From contig CANJYI010000175.1 in NCBI GenBank assembly GCA_947478975.1, positions 1-6,220 of the forward strand: DNA of 6,220 bases, written 5' to 3'. The notes below the pieces were generated by a model, which worked only from the letters and a program-made list of their open reading frames with translations, was not told the DNA's origin and searched no databases. Source of the stretch: Chthoniobacteraceae bacterium. Its GTDB lineage: Bacteria; Verrucomicrobiota; Verrucomicrobiia; Chthoniobacterales; Chthoniobacteraceae. Positions 4,824 through 6,220 of the stretch are shown here, in pieces. Both the position numbers and the translations under genes were made by a program. Numbering within the stretch: the stretch's first letter is position 1; the number at the start of each line of letters is the position of its first letter.

Positions 4824-6220
4824 TTATTCGAGGTGCAGGAAGCGGTTGGAGGCGAGGAGCGCCTGGCAAAGTGAGCCGAACGCATCGAGGGGCGCGTCCG
4901 GGAGGGGGGCGTCCTTTGCCGGGGGGTGCTGGGCGTGGTAGTCGCGGAGCTGTTCGGCTTGTTCTGAGAGGAGCACGAGAAAACGGTCCTCCTCGCCGGG
5001 GGCGGGGGCGCGGCCTTGGGTGAGCATCCAGGCGCGGCGCACCTGGGCGCGCACGTCTCCGGGCAGTTCGCGGCGGAGGCGTCCTGCGAGGGCCTTGCCC
5101 GTGCGCACGATAAACTCGTCGTTCATGAGAAAAAGCGCCTGCGGGGCGACCGTGGAACTGGCGCGCACCTCGCAGTTGGGATCCATCACGGGAAGGTCAA
5201 ACGTGTCGAGGACGGTGACCGGGATTTTGCGGCGCAGCTGCAGGTAGATGGAGCGCCGGTTGACCGCCGGCGCAGAGGTGTCGACCTTGGTGACGTCCCC
5301 GTTGGTGTTGAGCACTTCGACTCCCGCGACGATGCGGCCCTCGGTGGAGCGTGCCACAGCGACCGGTGGGCCGTACAAGTCGGTTTCGAGGATGCCCGCA
5401 GCCGAAAGCATCGAATCCCGCACTGCCTCGGCATCCAGTCGTCGCACCTTGAACCTGGCCAAGAGCGCGTTGTCTGGATCCTTCGCGAGGGAGGCTGCGT
5501 GCACGGAGGACTGGCGGTAGGCGCGGCTCAGGACCATTTCCCGGTGCATGGCCTTGAGGCTCCAGCCCGAGGCGACGAACTTTTCAGCGAGGTAGTCGAG
5601 CAGTTCCGGGTGCGTGGGCAGTTCGCCAAGCTTCCCAAAATCCCCCGGGGAATTGACGATGCCCCGCCCAAAGTGGTGGAGCCACACGCGGTTCATGAGA
5701 ACGCGGCCCACCAGGGGGTGTTTGCCGGAGGTGAGCCACTGGGCGTAGGCGAGTCGGCGTCCCGAGGTGCCTGGCTGTCCGGCGGCAGGAGGGGGGAGTT
5801 CGGGGCCGCGCAGGACCGCCAGCTCTCCAGGGGTTACCTCTTCCCTGAGCTGATCGTGATCGCCCCGGTGGTGCAGCTGGCTTTTGGGGATTTCGCCCGC
5901 CACCTCGGTGACGACGGTGAGCATCCCTTCCACGGGTTTGGTGGCGCGCAACTTGGTGGCTTCCCCTCGCTTGTCGACGACCTGTTTGGACGCCTTGGGG
6001 TCGTAGAGGTCGAGGCCAAACAACGCCAGTGCGGAGGGATATCTCTTCAGCAGGGCCTCTTGCTCAGGCTTCCGCTTGGGTTTTTCGGTGGCGCGGGCCT
6101 CCCTGTAGGGCTCGCGGTCTGCCTCGGGCAGTTCGAGGATCTTCTTTTCAAAGATCTCGTCCAGAAAGGCCCGCTCCATTTTTTTGGCCTCCGCCTCAAC
6201 GAGGACGGCTGCTTTTTCAA
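4824..6220 (-). CDS. PSD1 (DUF1553) domain protein, C-terminal part (5' end beyond window)
   Basis: The last 464 residues of a gene that enters from the right edge. The frame stays open from 6218 through 6180 into the methionine at 6179, so that ATG is internal and not the start. Positions 6220 to about 5760 encode a charged, Lys/Glu-rich segment and then the linker HHRGDHDQLREEVTPGEL, typical of the join between the DUF1549 and DUF1553 domains. The PSD1 domain runs from about 5759 to 4830. Its signatures are RRLAYAQWLTSGKHPLVGRV, MNRVWLHHFGRGIV, PGDFGKLGELPTHPELLDYL, SGWSLKAMHREMVLSRAYRQ, RRLDAEAVRD and APQALFLMNDEF. Full-length relatives usually carry an N-terminal cytochrome c-like domain (PSCyt1, CxxCH) and PSCyt2 (DUF1549) plus a signal peptide; none of these is visible here. 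The family is associated with extracytoplasmic degradation gene sets in PVC bacteria, but its reaction is not established. DUF1501 follows after 16 nt, which indicates translational and transcriptional linkage. Confidence 0.92.
   Translation of the reverse strand, partial: EKAAVLVEAEAKKMERAFLDEIFEKKILELPEADREPYREARATEKPKRKPEQEALLKRYPSALALFGLDLYDPKASKQVVDKRGEATKLRATKPVEGMLTVVTEVAGEIPKSQLHHRGDHDQLREEVTPGELAVLRGPELPPPAAGQPGTSGRRLAYAQWLTSGKHPLVGRVLMNRVWLHHFGRGIVNSPGDFGKLGELPTHPELLDYLAEKFVASGWSLKAMHREMVLSRAYRQSSVHAASLAKDPDNALLARFKVRRLDAEAVRDSMLSAAGILETDLYGPPVAVARSTEGRIVAGVEVLNTNGDVTKVDTSAPAVNRRSIYLQLRRKIPVTVLDTFDLPVMDPNCEVRASSTVAPQALFLMNDEFIVRTGKALAGRLRRELPGDVRAQVRRAWMLTQGRAPAPGEEDRFLVLLSEQAEQLRDYHAQHPPAKDAPLPDAPLDAFGSLCQALLASNRFLHLE

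Noticed and set aside
3479..5023. A 514-codon open frame on the plus strand, antisense to DUF1501 and the end of the PSD1 gene.
   Set aside because: It is exactly opposite clearly recognised proteins. Long antisense frames are expected where GC-rich codon use on the coding strand suppresses stops on the other. The translation is rich in Gly, Ala, Val and Arg and matches no family I know.
6179..6185. A run of seven A on the minus strand just before an internal ATG in the PSD1 gene, considered as a slippage site or a true start.
   Set aside because: The reading frame is open on both sides and continues to the window edge, and the codon phase (AAA AAA ATG) does not fit the classical -1 slippery heptamer. 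The protein family extends far N-terminal of this point.

Overview
The window reads as a stretch of GC-rich bacterial chromosome, most likely from the PVC superphylum and probably Verrucomicrobia (Opitutales-like). The main reason is the pairing of a PSD1 (DUF1553) protein with a Tat-exported DUF1501 protein, a family pair greatly expanded in Verrucomicrobia and Planctomycetes. Weak Shine-Dalgarno usage at every visible start also fits. The taxonomic call is inference from gene content. No rRNA, tRNA, mobile element or CRISPR was seen.

All five genes lie on the minus strand, so transcription runs from right to left. At the right, a PSD1/DUF1553 protein (4824-6220) enters from beyond the window edge. 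It is followed after 16 nt by a DUF1501 protein with a twin-arginine signal (3359-4807). After another 33 nt comes a secreted carbon-nitrogen hydrolase of the nitrilase superfamily (1970-3325). The tight spacing and shared strand suggest one operon for an exported, substrate-degrading function. The substrate cannot be read from the sequence.

A 379-nt non-coding gap (1591-1969) separates this group from two housekeeping genes. It contains a short direct repeat about 105-140 nt upstream of fabF, which may be regulatory. Next are fabF (340-1590, 3-oxoacyl-ACP synthase II, catalytic residues intact) and, after 123 nt with a weak terminator-like hairpin, the first 72 codons of cysI (sulfite reductase hemoprotein, running off the left edge).

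The genes themselves belong to known families. The points most worth a second look are the secreted two-domain nitrilase placed behind a PSD1/DUF1501 pair, the direct repeat upstream of fabF, and a perfect 12-bp tandem duplication inside fabF. I found no convincing evidence of a wholly new system.
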